DNA from: Trematomus loennbergii
Lineage: Eukaryota; Chordata; Actinopteri; Perciformes; Nototheniidae
DNA: 64,000 nt
Assembly (NCBI GenBank): GCA_012861695.1
Contig: JAAOOA010000599.1
Coordinates: 122,501 to 186,500 of the forward strand
Direction of reading: 5' to 3'
The notes below the pieces were generated by a model. The model was not told the origin of the DNA, did no database searches, and was given only the letters and a program-made list of their open reading frames with translations. Both the position numbers and the translations under genes were made by a program. Positions 63,445-64,000 of the stretch are shown piece after piece; position 1 is the first letter of the stretch; each line of letters starts with the position of its first letter.

Positions 63445-64000
63445 TGTAGAACTACATACTGATATACACCTGAACATCAGCAGGAGAGGACTCTTTAAAG
63501 TAGAGACACTACATACTGATATACACCTGAACATCAGCAGGAGAGGACTCTTTAAAGTAGAGACACTACTACTGATATACACCTGAACATCAGCAGGAGA
63601 GGACTCTTTAAGTAGAGACACTACATACTGATATACACCTGAACATCAGCAGGAGAGGACTCTTAAAGTAGAGACACTACACACTGATATACACCTGAAC
63701 ATCAGCAGGAGAGGACTCTTAAAGTAGAGACACTACATACTGATATACACCTGAACATCAGCAGGAGAGGACTCTTTAAGTAGAGACACTACATACTGAT
63801 ATACACTGAACATCAGCAGAGAGGACTCTTTAAAGTAGAGACACTACATACTGATATACACTGAACATCAGCAGGAGAGGACTCTTTAAAGTAGAGACAC
63901 TACATACTGATATACACCTGAACATCAGCAGGAGAGGACTCTTTAAAGTAGAGACACTACATACTGATATACACCTGAACATCAGCAGGAGAGGACTCTT
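63445..64000. repeat. 57-bp minisatellite running off the window end, about 10 units
   Basis: Unit ACTGATATACACCTGAACAT, CAGCAGGAGAGGACTCTTTA, AAGTAGAGACACTACAT. Units differ by 1-3-base indels in T and A runs. Lies in the letmd1 intron or 5' region. Confidence 0.95.

Noticed and set aside
63445..64000. CRISPR-like regular direct repeats (57-bp units; also 54868-55755)
   Set aside because: Units are contiguous with no unique spacers, and the genome is eukaryotic.

Overview
The window is vertebrate nuclear DNA, almost certainly from a teleost and probably a percomorph. The coding exons are small and widely spaced with GT/AG borders. The repeats are typical of fish: a Rex3-like RTE retrotransposon with a GATG tail, Rex1- and L2-like fragments, a tRNA-derived SINE, many hAT elements with 8-bp target duplications, TTAA-flanked MITEs, a P-like element with a THAP exon, and long (GT)n and minisatellite arrays. 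There are no operons, CRISPR arrays or prokaryotic signals.

Three protein-coding genes can be assembled from exons. nemp1 (minus strand, start codon 29101, stop 9488, nine coding exons) encodes a nuclear-envelope multi-pass protein. cd63 (plus strand, start codon 33878, canonical stop 50765, seven coding exons plus a probable 5'UTR exon near 32213-32289) encodes the late-endosomal/exosomal tetraspanin. letmd1 (minus strand, stop 54556, six C-terminal coding exons up to 63068, N-terminus outside the window) encodes a mitochondrial LETM1-domain protein. nemp1 and cd63 are head to head about 3.1 kb apart. cd63 and letmd1 converge tail to tail, with a tetranucleotide array and a MITE between their 3' ends. 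I see no functional link between the three genes; they are neighbours only. All three have human orthologues on 12q13, so the neighbourhood looks conserved.

Layout: 1-1104 intergenic repeat debris; 1105-5731 a four-level transposon nest with a P-like element inside; 5732-8600 mostly unassigned sequence; 8600-29101 nemp1, whose introns hold Rex3, six or more hAT elements and piggyBac-like/TTAA MITEs; 29102-32180 divergent promoter interval with nested SINEs; 32183-51060 cd63 with giant microsatellites and minisatellites; 51200-52577 array plus MITE; 52610-64000 letmd1 with further arrays.

Two patterns deserve a second look. First, every one of the three conserved genes carries at least one apparent 1-base deletion in an otherwise intact exon (nemp1 exon 5, cd63 exons 6 and 8, letmd1 exon ending 62987). 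This looks more like uncorrected long-read assembly error than triple gene loss. Second, several long minisatellites lie inside MITEs whose ends are still recognisable (37-bp units at 46.8-49.3 kb, 17-bp units at 20.3 kb, 32/43-bp units at 54.9-55.7 kb), suggesting that transposon interiors seed tandem arrays here. The very long ORFs in this window (over 800 codons in three frames) come from these arrays and are not genes. I found no convincing new biochemical system.
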